64,000 nt of DNA from Vespa crabro (Eukaryota; Arthropoda; Insecta; Hymenoptera; Vespidae), in assembly GCF_910589235.1 (NCBI RefSeq), contig NC_060973.1:4040001-4104000 (forward strand), given 5' to 3'. Below the pieces are notes generated by a model, which did not search any database, was not told the DNA's origin, and saw nothing but the letters and a program-made list of their open reading frames with translations. Position numbers and translations under genes: made by a program. Numbering within the stretch: position 1 is the first letter of the stretch; each line of letters starts with the position of its first letter. Shown here piece by piece: positions 13,266-24,599 of the stretch.

Positions 13266-13979
13266 TTTACTTAGAGATATAATAAAAATTGTGAAAAATC
13301 TCATTCGTGATTACTTTCCTTTTAGTATTACTCGAATTTCATCATTTCCATGTACTCGATCCTCTCTTTCAAAAGATTACGAAATATTAATTCTCTTTCT
13401 AAGATACACTCATTTTTCATTTTATTGCCAGTTCGATTAGAAAAGAGGAAGATAGAAGAAAAAAAGTTAGAGTTGTACGTGGAATCGATCGATCTTCAAT
13501 CAAAATGATTGATTGATCGCATAGACGACAAAATTTCTAAGTTCTCTTGCTCCACAAAATACTTATCCTCTCGTCGTCCTTCGAAGTTGGAATGGCTTTT
13601 CGAAAAATATCTCGCGTGGTTGAAAGTTGAAAAGTTAAGGACATTTGGAAAGGACATGAAAGATTTTGTGGTAAAGAAAAACGTTAGCAGTCGCATACAG
13701 GAATCCTTGGGATTTCTTTGAATGTTCACGGACAGCTGTCCTCACGAGATGAAAAATTGAAAGAGAATTTGAGAAAAGCTAAAAGTATCTAAGTTATTAT
13801 GCTAGTATTTTTTTTTTCTTTTTTTTTTTCATTTCTTTTTTGTCTTGTTTTTTAATTTATATGCAATCTCGGAATATTATTAAAAACAAATATTTAGCGA
13901 CAAAATTAAACAGATGATTTGTTAATAATAATTTTTATACTCACAAATAAATGAAATAACGAAATAATGTTTATTACAT

Positions 13980-14365
13980 CAAGTAGAAAATGTCAATTAA
14001 TAATCAGCCCATCTATTAGGAATGAAATCATTTGTAATATATCATTAACATGAAATTAATTAAAATTAATAAACCCGATTATATAGATCAAAATATTCTA
14101 ATACGAATAATTCGTTGATAATATCGAATAGAAAATGTCGATGTATGATTTACTACGTTTAAATACGATCGATTCAATGAATTAAATCCTTTAACGAAGA
14201 TCCAAGAAAAATCTATATTCTAAAATTGATAAAAAATTTGTAAAAATAACTCGTGATAATAATGTCACAATATTAATAATAATTTAAGTTCGATCGTTTT
14301 AACAAATAGAATGGACATTGTAATATTGCTGATAATTCCAAGTACTTAGTAGAAAATGTCAAATT
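13980..14365 (+). repeat. three-copy short repeat around TAGAAAATGTC
   Basis: The exact 11-mer TAGAAAATGTC occurs at 13984, 14129 and 14350. Each copy is followed by an AT-rich block ending in AATC or GATT. Spacing is uneven (145 and 221 bp), so this is either a decayed tandem array or clustered binding sites. Confidence 0.4.
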
Positions 14366-14858
14366 ATAATCGGGCAATGAAATTTATTCCTAAAATTTAA
14401 TACCAAACGTAAAAAGTATAATATTAGAGATTTCGGACGTGGCTTATCAAGAATCTCACGAAGCTCATAACTTGAAGCTTCGCTCTCCGTTTTCATCGTA
14501 CGTCCTCAGCGTGTTTCGCCAACGATCGATCGTATATTTCGTAATGTCTCGACTCGAAACGTTTCGACACGCGAAAGCCGAGCTAAGCTGCGACTTTCGT
14601 TTAAGTAGTTCCTCGCCGATCCAAAAATCCTTGACGAGAAAAACTCAAATGAATCCTCGATAAAACTTCAATCTCTTTATTCGGCCATTTTTATTTTCAA
14701 AAGGATTTTTCACTTAAAGAAATTCTTTTAATCTAATTAATTAAGAAAATTCTATTAAATCTATCCAAAGCTAATTAATTTTCAATTCTTTTACCTATCG
14801 TACAATTATCAATTATCAAAGATATATAAATATAAAAGTAAACGTATGATAAAATAAA

Positions 14859-14890
<32 letters not shown>

Positions 14891-15096
14891 AACGATTGGT
14901 TCGTTCGTTCAACATATTATGTAGATTAAAAATAATTTTATTTCTAGAACATTATATAGTCGATTGACAATTCTGAAACTAGTTGATTGACATTAATTGA
15001 AACTTATTTATCATAATTTCTTTAGCTACCAGTCACAATTAAACTCAAAATACGTGTTTGAAGGAAGTTTTGTTTCTAGGTTACCCCACGTTTCTT

Positions 15097-15136
<40 letters not shown>

Positions 15137-15345
15137 ACATACACACACACACACAAACATACTCCTTATATCTCTTTCGTAATCCAGTTAGAGAACTCAG
15201 ATGCATCAGGATCTTCTCTCGATTCCTTTAGAAAGCAATATAAGTTTCACATATGTACAACTTAACGTAAATAATATATAGAAATTCTGGACTCGTCGAA
15301 AAGTCAAGTTCTTGTTTCGTACTCATGTGACACATAATATATTAT

Positions 15346-15383
15346 GTACTTATACCTGGGATATATTATCCAGGTATATGTAC
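15346..15383. repeat. hairpin-forming inverted repeat
   Basis: Arms 15346-15359 and 15370-15383 pair over 14 bp with one mismatch (core TACCTGG/CCAGGTA) around a 10-nt AT loop. A separate 14 bp palindrome, CATAATATATTATG, directly precedes it. It is too short for a typical microRNA precursor. Confidence 0.7.
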
Positions 15384-15479
15384 TGTATATACTCAATGTT
15401 CATGTTCATTCTCGTTAGTTGCTTTTGACTCGACAACTCGTTCGAGAATTTTCCTTCCCTTGTTCTCGTTTTCACGAAG

Positions 15480-15497
15480 TAGAAGAAGAAGAAGAAG

Positions 15498-15541
<44 letters not shown>
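15480..15541 (+). repeat. (GAA)n followed by (GA)n microsatellite
   Basis: A (GAA)n stretch passes into about 18 GA units, giving a pure purine strand. Confidence 0.9.
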
Positions 15542-15545
<4 letters not shown>

Positions 15546-15736
15546 AAACCTAGACTAGTTGCTCGAATTAATTAAACAGAATTAATTGGAACCTCTTGAA
15601 GTTTCCCGAACTAAAGTTTTCCTTTTCCTAGGAGATTCGATTCGAACCGTTAACAAACCAAGCATCAAGTCGAGTCTTAAGTTAGTGTTAAAGAGAGTCG
15701 TTGAAATGGAACATGGCCTTAAAAAACAAACAAAAA

Positions 15737-15770
<34 letters not shown>

Positions 15771-16286
15771 AAAGAATTAAAAAGTTGAAAGAAAGAAAAG
15801 GGAAATAAAAAAGAAAAAAGAAGAGGAAAAAAAAGGGTCACTCGTTGTGCTTTGTGCGAAAGCATGAAACCTTTTCAAAGGATTTCCAGGCTCGCTTTCA
15901 ACGTTCCTTCTATCTCGCTTTCGATAATTGCACGGCTATACAAACTCTATCCTTTTCGTAAGATAAACTTTTTTTCTTCTCTTTTTCTTTTCGTTTATTT
16001 GTTCGTTTGTTTGTTTGTTTTTTGTTTGTTTGTCTATTTTGTTCAAAATTGATCGGGCTTTGATACATTAACATCGATCCTCGTTATTATGTAAATTTTT
16101 TAACAATACGATCGTTAACGTTATCGCTGTAATAGCATTTACATGCTCGTTATTATTATCGTCATCATCTTGATCGGCATTAAAAATTATTGACAAGATT
16201 TGAAAAATTATTATAACGAACATTATCGCCAAGATAAATATCGCGATCGTAAATATTATTGACAAATATCAAAGTTGATAAGAGAA

Positions 16287-16330
16287 AAGAAAAAGAAAAA
16301 GAAAAAGAAAAAGAAAAAGAAAAAGAAAAA
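16287..16330 (+). repeat. (GAAAAA)n microsatellite
   Basis: About seven copies of the hexamer GAAAAA stand in a row. Confidence 0.9.
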
Positions 16331-16520
16331 AATAACGAAATAACAAAAAACTTCGCATGATCGTAAAGGTCACATCGAAAGTATAAGAGAAAAATACAAT
16401 GGACGATATAAACTTGGAAAGTGATTCTTAAAAATGATGAACAAACAACTCGTTTCCAGAAGAAGAAATCTAGCACAATTGAAATGCACATGACCTATAA
16501 GATAACTGAACGAGACGAGG

Positions 16521-16561
16521 TATAAAACGCGAACTCGGTTGACTTCGATCAACAGTTCAGT
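16521..16561 (+). promoter_or_regulatory. TATA plus initiator core-promoter candidate
   Basis: TATAAAA at 16521-16527 is followed by ATCAACAGTTCAGT. The A of TCA at 16551 puts the TATA box at -30, and a TCAGT arthropod initiator follows at 16557-16561. This spacing fits a classical insect TATA promoter. It lies about 1.1 kb upstream of the IQ-motif exon on the same strand, so it might drive a short isoform. I could not establish a first exon: the frame from the ATG at 16572 stops after 13 codons. Confidence 0.45.
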
Positions 16562-17645
16562 TTGCATTTCAATGACGAGAAATAATAGAGGAATGTACAA
16601 AGTCTCTAGATAGTTTCTCATTTCTTTTATTTCTTTCGTTAAAAGCTATAGATACATACCTACATATATATATATATATATATATAACATACATATATAT
16701 ATACATATATAAACATACATATATATATAAACATATATGTGTACGTATGTGTATGTACTTACTCACATCGTAACGACACGAATAGGCCTGGCCTTTTCTT
16801 TTAAAAGAAAGAGGCCATCACGTTCTTCCGACTAGGAACCGAGAGAAGATTAATGCCCTTCTGACTCGTCGAAAACAGAGTGCGGTGGAGGGACGGAGGA
16901 AAACGAGAGGCAAACGAGTACGACGTGCCGATGCAAATGTGTTAGCGTAATTGTAATTTACATGTTTATAAAGCTCGTTTGCATGTGATTCGTCTCTCTC
17001 TCTCTCTCTCTCTCTATATCTATATCTATCTACCTATCTATCTTTTTCTCTCACCTTCTCTTCGTTCTTTCCTTCTACCTCTTTTCCTCTTTTTTTTTCC
17101 TTTCTTTTCTTCCTTTTTTTTCCTAGACGTCTTTTCAACGGAAGCTCGTTCCACGGGTGCACGCTATGACGTCGACCATACTTCGTCATAATTAAATCTA
17201 AAAATAGAGGGGACGTGTAAAGGTAATGGGAAAAAAGAATGTCGATAAATTGGATGGCCAAAAGAGGAGGACAAAATTTTCATTGACACGTATCTCTACT
17301 AAATAGGGCTCTTCTCTATCTTTCAATAACACACAACTCTTTTTTAATAATACAATCTAAAATTCGTGTATTCTTTTTTTTTCGTTTCAGAAAGGATTTA
17401 GGCTCGTTAAAAAGATTTCGTCTATTTTTTTTTATTTTTTTTTTATTTTTTTTTTATTTTTTTGATACGGAAAGAACAAGAAGATTGGGATTGCAAGTCT
17501 TTTCGATAATAAATATTTTCAATTTATAAGAGAAAAGAGAATGGAGATAGAAAAAGTGAAAGCAAAAAGAAAAACTTGTGAAATCATTTTTTAAATGTAA
17601 TTTGTTATAACTCTCTTCTTTTTTCCTTTTGTTTTTTCATTTCAG

Positions 17646-17798
17646 GTTGAAGATGCTGTCAACGAATTAGAGGGTATAGATCTAACGGATCCGGATTTGC
17701 ATAAGGCAGCGACAAAAATTCAAGCGAGCTTCCGTGGTCATAAGGTTCGCCAAGAGGTTTCCGTTGCTCCTAACACCGAAGCCGAGGATAAGAAATAA
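17646..17798 (+). CDS. igl: terminal coding exon of an igloo-like IQ-motif calmodulin-binding protein (partial)
   Basis: A long pyrimidine tract and TTCAG (ending 17645) give a strong acceptor. The exon encodes 50 residues and a TAA. An acidic lead-in (ELEGIDLTDPDLHKAATK) is followed by an IQ motif, KIQASFRGHKVRQEV, at exon residues 24-38. This matches the IQxxxRGxxxR pattern that binds apo-calmodulin. A polar tail (TEAEDKK) ends the protein. The AATKIQASFRGHK context is typical of the neurogranin/GAP-43 group, represented in insects by igloo, a neuronal calmodulin-binding protein. The family assignment rests on this one exon. Upstream exons are not identified and may lie outside the window. 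Phase at the acceptor is 0. Another IQ-protein gene is possible, but the end of the ORF is clear. Confidence 0.75.
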   Translation, partial: VEDAVNELEGIDLTDPDLHKAATKIQASFRGHKVRQEVSVAPNTEAEDKK

Positions 17799-17826
17799 GA
17801 TGGCGGTCGGGCGTGTCGGCCATCTT
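17797..17826 (+). promoter_or_regulatory. inverted AAGATGGC/GCCATCTT pair across the stop codon
   Basis: AAGATGGC at 17797-17804 overlaps the TAA stop. Its exact complement, GCCATCTT, is at 17819-17826, with a 14-nt GC-rich loop between. Each arm also resembles the YY1/Pho core (GCCAT). It could be an RNA stem-loop at the stop codon or two opposed DNA-binding sites; I cannot tell which. Confidence 0.4.
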
Positions 17827-18300
17827 GGGAAGAGGACCGAAAGTGATTTTTTCGTATATTCCCAGGAAGCGATTAAGGCAGCTAGTTTCTCGAGAAAGAA
17901 AAAAAAGAGAAAAAAGGATGGAGAACAAATAAAAAATAAAGGGGAGGAAGAAGAGGAGGAGGAGGAGGAGGAGGAAGACGAAGAGAAAGAAGAAGAAGAA
18001 GAAAAAGTAGAAAATGAAGAAAACCATGTTACAAGATCTCCTCCTTTAAGCGAAACGAGGACGACAAATTGAGCGGATCATTACGCGAACGTCGGATCAG
18101 TTTCACTTTCGTTCCCTTTTCTTTCTTTTTTCTTATTCTTCTTCTTCTTTCTCTTCTCTTTTTTCTCCTCATTCATTCTCGTGAATTCGTTCGAAGATAT
18201 TCATATTTCTTCCTGAATATTTCTTTTCTCTTTCTCTCTTTTTTCTCTTTTTTTTTTTTTTATTTTCAAATAAATCCTCAAACTTTGGAGAAGAGAAATT
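17799..18300 (+). other. probable 3' UTR of the IQ-motif gene
   Basis: It directly follows the TAA. It contains an (AG)-rich stretch (GAGGAAGAAGA-type, 17940-18010) and pyrimidine tracts. AATAAA-type hexamers occur at 17935-17940 and 18269-18274. The longer frame spanning 17734-18072 is out of frame with the IQ exon and reflects purine-rich low complexity. Confidence 0.5.
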
Positions 18301-19311
18301 TCCGACGATGCTCGACATCGTGACGTGTTTGAAACGAGCAAGAAAAAAATTATTCAAAAGGGGGGTGGAGACGGAGGGGAAAGAAATCGACTAGAAGTAA
18401 ATGTCAGATTTTTTCTTTTCGTATTTGTTATCAAAAAAAAGAAAAGAAAAGAAAAGAAAAGAAAAGAAAGAGAAAGAAAAAGAAAGAAAATGAAAGGAAA
18501 GTAAAGGTAAAGAAAAAAAATAAGAGAGAGTATATATAAGTGAGTTTTCGACGTCCATATTTTTTCCTTATCCCTATTCCTCCATCAGTCCCATTTTCAT
18601 TTCCTAACGAATTCGATGCTGTGGTATGTGAAATCAATGGAAAAGCATGAAATACATCATTCGAAAGGATCATTAAAAGCTCGAATGTGATTCGATATGA
18701 TCGAATACCGAATCTCCGTCTGTCTATCTGTTTACCTCTCTTTCTCTCTTATACATATATTTATATATATATACATACATAGTTTCAAGCAAACGTCGTT
18801 GTCGTCTCTCTCCTACCCTCTTCCCTACCCCCTAACCCTCTTTAGTGGGCTTAGAGCAAAGCACCGGTATAATTATCGGAAGCGATTCTATTTCGAGCAA
18901 GGCTAGCATACATACACCTAGATACATATTACATACATAGATACATAGATACATATATATATATATATATATACATACATACATACGTACATGAATACAT
19001 ACATATATGCATACGTATAGAACCAGCCTAAAGGGATATGTGCTTACGCACCTAGAAATTTATTACAGTGATCTGTGTACGAGAGATGTAACCTGGTAAT
19101 TGATTTATGCTTTGACGCGTGCAATCGTAATGCCCATTAATTCCTATTCTTCCTTAGACCTCCCCCACTAATCACTTAATCTCTTTTATAAGAAGACTAG
19201 ATATAAAATAGATATCTAATTTTTCGAATGATTGTCAAAGTATGATTAATATAAATGAAGGATAAGGAAAAAGTAATTCGAATGACGATCGAAGCTCACC
19301 AAAATTTATTA

Positions 19312-19427
<116 letters not shown>

Positions 19428-19844
19428 GTTAGTGCTTAAGTGTACATCGACGGCATTTAAAAAATTTTGAAAAGCACAACACAATCGGTCCTCGCATTCA
19501 CCGAGCCAAACTCGAGCTTGAAAACAAAATATTTAAACAAAAAACAAAAAAAAATAGGGAAAAATAGAAAAACAAAAAAGGTATATATTAAACTCCTTCG
19601 AGAATAAAAAGTTTTCAGTCGATTCAACACCACGTACGAATTTATTAATCACGAAACTCATTATAAACTACCAAATTACGATGTATGGCGAATTATAGAG
19701 ACGTTTGATAATCCATTTGAAAGTTAATATATATATATATATATAACGCGTAAAAAGCACCCTCATCTGCCCCACCTGGCCAACCCCCATTCCCTTTTTT
19801 CGACAAACTTATATACTCTCTTTACCGTATATATTATGTACGTA

Positions 19845-19852
19845 TATTATTA

Positions 19853-19907
<55 letters not shown>
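19845..19907 (+). repeat. (TTA)n microsatellite
   Basis: About 20 units of TTA/ATT with one TTG. Confidence 0.95.
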
Positions 19908-19909
<2 letters not shown>

Positions 19910-20937
19910 TGAAAAGATAAAATAATTAAGAATAACGACGAAATATCTTATCGAATTGATAGTAAACAAAAAAAAGAAAAGAAAAAGAAAGTAATAAGTT
20001 AAATGATTAATGAACTATGAGACGCATACGTATGAGATACATTTTAATTGGTACATATTAATTTCGATGATTCATTGGATCTTATTGTAAGAAGAATTAT
20101 TCAAATATTTATAACTTTGTAATTTTTCTTTTTGATAATTTTAATTATTCACGGATATTGTATGCGTAAGTATGATAAGAATAATTATAAAAAGAAATTT
20201 TCTTCATACACGCATGTAAGAACAATTGTCTATCCTAAGGGGCTCATTTTCTCAGAATAATTCATCTGTTCTTCCGATAGTTGGCGCTCCAAGCAATCGT
20301 TGACATCGATCACTCATGATCGTAATACTTAGCTGGAAACCACACGCGATGGACGTTTGAAAAATAAATATTAGAACGAACGAACTCGTTGTCATTGATC
20401 TATTATCACGAACAAATTTATGAATAATTCTTCTCGGCAAATGTCCAATGTTTTTTATCAAGAGAAAAAAAAAAAAAGAGAAAAGAAGAAAGAATAATAT
20501 TTCACATGCGAATTTATTTTTTAACGATGAATAACGAACAGCCAGTATTTCAATGCGTTAATTTAAAATATCTCGTTGTGACAAACACACACACATACAC
20601 ACACATATGTTAAGCGCTTATAAATCCTACCTTTTGCTGGATTCGACTTTAATCATGTTCAAAAAAAAAAGAAAAACGCAATTTACGTTAACGAGCGAAT
20701 GTAGATCATTGTACTGCCAAGCAAGCGATAAGAGTCAGTGTCATAAAATCTAATTTTATTCTAGTCTTATAGTTTTTCCTATTATTTGTAGATAAACAAT
20801 CATGTAAATGATCGAACAATGATCCGATGTTTTTAGCAGGCCTAAAAACGTATAACGCTAATTAAAAAAGAAGAAAAGTAAGAAAAGAAAAGAAAAAAAA
20901 TGCAACTAGCTTCTTCGTTTCCCGAGCATTGAGATTA

Positions 20938-20969
<32 letters not shown>

Positions 20970-21584
20970 ATAACAATAATAATTAATAAAAGAAGAGGAA
21001 GAAGAAAAAGAAGGAGAAAAAGAAAAAGAAAATGAAAATGAAAGAAGTAAAAAAGATCATGGGCCTTTGTTGTTTGGGCCCATCCAGCGCATTAAATCGT
21101 TCTCGATTTTTCTTTAGAATCGTATTTATCGATATTAATGATTATACAGAGATGCACGAAGCGACACGATTATTTTTGAACAATTGTATACATATGTATT
21201 TAACGATATTATGGACGAAGAATACATAATGAGTCGTCGATATTTCTGTATGTATGTACAGAGAATTTCGTGAAAATATTTCTTAAATATTCTCGTACGA
21301 TAATACTTCACTAGAAAAGAAAAGGAAAAAAAAGAAAAAATGAAAAATTCACGTGGATTGAAAATTTCTTTGAGATTAAAAAAGAAATTGAATGAGAAAG
21401 AGGATAAGGAAGTTATACTTCGTAGAGAGATACATACCGATATATTGTAAAAATATATAATAATTTCTCTCTTTCGTATAACGTTCTAAACTGTGAACGA
21501 GAACGAAAAACGTGCTTGAATTTGACCTTCGGAAACATTCTCAATGTTTAGAAGTTAGAATCCAACTAACATATATATTACAAA

Positions 21585-21632
<48 letters not shown>

Positions 21633-22473
21633 TTCTCGCTCGCTCTTTCTTTCTATTCTCTCTTCTATCATGGTTACACTTTGAAATTTTTCATTTGATT
21701 TTTTTTATTACAACATGACGATACTTTGTCGATTATCGAACGATTCAATAGATAATGTCTCTCCGTAATAATGTGCGTACGTATACGAATCACAAAAGTG
21801 CGATCATGCGAAAAATGGGGATTCCAAGTATATAATAATAACGCGACTCGTGACGCTTGATAAGAGAAAAATAATACCGAAGGTATAATAAAACTGAACA
21901 TTTTCACACGAAGAACTTCCAATAATCGCTTATCTCCGACGTGAATTACGAACTTGTGAAATGAGATCGATCGATTCGTTTTACCTGAAAGAAAGGAAGA
22001 AAGAAAGAAGGAGAAAGAAAAGAAAAGAAAAGAAAAGCAAGAAAATGAAAAAGGAACAATGCGATTACATAAAACGACTTAGCGTAATTTTTGGCTAATT
22101 TTATCGTCCTCGTATAGCGAGATACACGATATCTCTCGACTTTAAATATTTCGGCTTTCTTAAGAAAAAAAAAAAAAAAGAAAAAAGAAAAAAAGAAAAA
22201 AAAAGAAAAAAAGGAAAAAAAAGAAAAAAAAATCCAAAATACATTCTACACATTCCACGTTATTTATAAATTATTAAACTATCGCTTGTGTAAGAAGCTA
22301 ACCAAGAAATGTTTGACGATCGTCGAAGATGTTTGTCACGTTAATTATTTAATATCGATATCGATAATGTTTTAACTGTGAATTCTTAACTATGATCGGT
22401 AAGGAAATTAGCTTGAAATTTTCATGAATTTTTAAAATATTTCTCATATAACGTTAATTATCTTTATTCTATC

Positions 22474-22476
<3 letters not shown>

Positions 22477-22564
<88 letters not shown>
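22477..22564 (+). repeat. (CT)44 microsatellite
   Basis: An uninterrupted CT dinucleotide run of about 88 bp. Confidence 0.95.
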
Positions 22565-22570
<6 letters not shown>

Positions 22571-22994
22571 CTAAATGCTTCCAATCTTAAACAATTTGAT
22601 AAATCTCCCATCGAGAGGAGTAATATATTTGTTGAAATAAATAGTTGGGAAGGATTTCTTCTATCGTTGATTATGTACAGCTTAGATAAGAAAAAAGAAA
22701 GAAAAAAAAAAAGACAACAAACATTTTCGTCGATACGACGTCATTATCACATTAAACTAGATTAGCTATGCACAAAATGCTGCAATATACATATATTACA
22801 AGGATGTAAGAAGAAAAAACAATTGTAATGTTTAAACGAGCAGTATCGTGTATGTAATCTGTTTGTGTATAAAAAAAATAAATATCCATTAAATGTATTA
22901 ACTAAAGGCACGTTGATTATAAAATTACGTGTCGAAATTGAACTGCTTATATACGGAAACATTTGTTTTTGCTTCTTTTTTTCTTTTTTTACAC

Positions 22995-23053
<59 letters not shown>
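22995..23053 (+). repeat. (AT)n microsatellite
   Basis: About 29 AT units, 270 bp upstream of the ZMAT5 start codon. Confidence 0.95.
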
Positions 23054-23056
<3 letters not shown>

Positions 23057-23135
23057 AAAATGCAAAGATTATTATAATGAAATAGTATATTATTCGCAAA
23101 ATTACCGTTAGATGGTGCTTCAAACGCTTCCGAAC

Positions 23136-23143
23136 TATCGATA
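23136..23143 (+). promoter_or_regulatory. DRE-like site upstream of ZMAT5
   Basis: TATCGATA is the consensus DREF-binding DRE of insect housekeeping promoters. It lies 181 bp upstream of the ZMAT5 ATG, a plausible place for a constitutive splicing factor. The same 8-mer also occurs by chance elsewhere (22353-22366, twice overlapping; 51273), so position is the main support. Confidence 0.4.
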
Positions 23144-23323
23144 ATGCAGTTTTTCAACGAAACGCGTCCATGTTTATATATATGTTGTTTATAAATGGTG
23201 CATGTGATTCTAAGTACATTGACGTTTTATGTAAATAATTTAATTGCCTTAGTATATATATACACACACACATACACACACGTTTATATTCACTACTTTT
23301 GCTATTATAAAAAATACGATAAA

Positions 23324-23450
23324 ATGGGTAAAAGATATTACTGCGATTATTGCGATAGATCGTTTAAGGACGATCCAGAAGCCAGGAGAAAACATCTTTC
23401 TAGTTTACAGCATGCCAAAAACCGAGCGGATCATTATAGTTTTTACAAAG
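23324..23450 (+). CDS. ZMAT5: ZMAT5 exon 1 (matrin/U1-type zinc finger)
   Basis: It encodes residues 1-42 plus one base. It contains the whole C2H2 finger (C7, C10, H24, H30). The donor is AAAG|GTATTT. Confidence 0.93.
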
Positions 23451-24044
23451 GTATTTAACGTAATTTAATAATATTAAACTTTTACAAAGAATATTATTAT
23501 CAAAAGGAACTATCATGAAAACCTAACCTATAAGATCTTCCTTTTATTTTCCATTATCTGTATTATTTTTATTTCCATTGGAAATGATTCCTTTTAGATC
23601 CCGAAACAATATTGCAAGAAGAACAAGGAAAAATACCATGCAAAAGGTATATGAGCAGTGGTGATTGTGCTTTTGGAAGTAGTTGCAAATTTTCTCATTA
23701 TGCACCATCCTTGATATGGGAACTTCAGCATATCGGTAATAATAATAAATACTAAGGAATATTTTAAGATATAGACCAGATCATATTAATATCTTTTGTA
23801 ATTTAAAGTTGCAGCTAAACAAATGGCAGCATCTCACTTTAGACCACAAGGTGGATGGCCCAATCCAGATGATATAGTTAAAGAATTTTTTGTAGATATT
23901 ACCAATCCAGATACAACAGAAGAATTTACTTATCCCATATGGGATGTACCATCGGAATTACATAATTATCCAAACTTACCACCATCGTTATGGCCTGTCA
24001 CACCAGAAAGCCTTACCGATTCCAATTTTGCACAGTGGAGTTGA
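23324..24044 (+). CDS. ZMAT5: U11/U12 small nuclear ribonucleoprotein 20 kDa protein (ZMAT5), complete, three exons
   Basis: This is a component of the U11/U12 di-snRNP, which recognises U12-type introns in the nucleus. Exons are 23324-23450, 23598-23735 and 23809-24044, joined in phases 1 and 1 at GT-AG introns, giving 166 residues (the human protein is about 170). Residues 4-32 form a U1/matrin-type C2H2 finger: C7, C10, H24, H30 (CDYCDRSF...RRKHLSSLQHAKN). Residues 57-76 form a CCCH finger, C57-x8-C66-x5-C72-x3-H76. The C-terminal region is rich in Pro and Trp and includes FRPQGGWPNP and PPSLWPV, as in the family. The start is the first ATG in front of the conserved MGKRYYC. An upstream in-frame ATG exists at 23195 but precedes a microsatellite-derived segment. 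A poly(A) signal lies 113 bp after the stop. Confidence 0.94.
23598..23735 (+). CDS. ZMAT5: ZMAT5 exon 2 (CCCH zinc finger)
   Basis: It encodes residues 43-88 with the CCCH finger (C57, C66, C72, H76). The acceptor is CTTTTAG and the donor is ATCG|GTAATA. Confidence 0.93.
23809..24044 (+). CDS. ZMAT5: ZMAT5 exon 3 (Pro/Trp-rich C-terminus)
   Basis: It encodes residues 89-166 and TGA. A second in-frame AG six bases downstream (exon start 23815) would delete two residues (Val-Ala). Neither acceptor has a strong pyrimidine tract, so both may be used. Confidence 0.9.
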
Positions 24045-24156
24045 TGTAAATAGCTTTCACACTCTGCTTTGAACACATTGTACATATACAATAACATATT
24101 AATTTAAATGAAATAAGTTTACGTAAACAAGATAATATAAAAATTAATTTCATGTC

Positions 24157-24162
24157 AATAAA
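24157..24162 (+). terminator. ZMAT5 polyadenylation signal
   Basis: AATAAA lies 113 bp downstream of the ZMAT5 stop codon. It is the first canonical hexamer after the ORF. Confidence 0.7.
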
Positions 24163-24599
24163 AATCATCACCATCATAAATCTCATATTAAAGGATTGTT
24201 ATAAAACGAAATATAAGTAATTATAAATAATATTTATAATTAATTAATCATTATAAATAATATCAATAATATTAATAACATTATATTCAAGAAATATATT
24301 AATTTTTCTCTCTCCATGTCTTTTTCTCTCGAATACTATTTGCATATACTTTTCTTCGTTTCTTGTTGTTTTTCTTTTTTTCTCTCTTTCTTTTTCTTCT
24401 TTCTTTTCTTTTTTAAATAAATCAAACCCATTTACATGAAGATTCACAATTTCTTAACAATTTCTTCAGTACAATATTTAGTTAACAAAAAAAAATATAT
24501 ATATATGTATATAAATAATTCTTTATTCATATTGTTCATCTATACACTATAATTTGTTACAATAACATTAATCTTAAAAAAAAAAAAAATTGCCATATT
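24163..24599. other. short intergenic AT-rich spacer
   Basis: It contains AT-rich and pyrimidine-rich low-complexity sequence between the ZMAT5 poly(A) signal and the GC-rich promoter region. Nothing else is visible. Confidence 0.6.

Noticed and set aside
14439..14663. 74-codon open frame in a GC-richer patch
   Set aside because: No homology, no start context and no splice signals. It may be a regulatory island.
17734..18072. 112-codon open frame with a long Glu-rich stretch
   Set aside because: It overlaps the IQ exon out of frame, and the acidic part is only a translated GAGGAAGAA repeat in the 3' UTR.
23195..23323. In-frame N-terminal extension of ZMAT5
   Set aside because: The extension contains a translated (CA)n/(TA)n segment, and the family starts at MGKRYYC.
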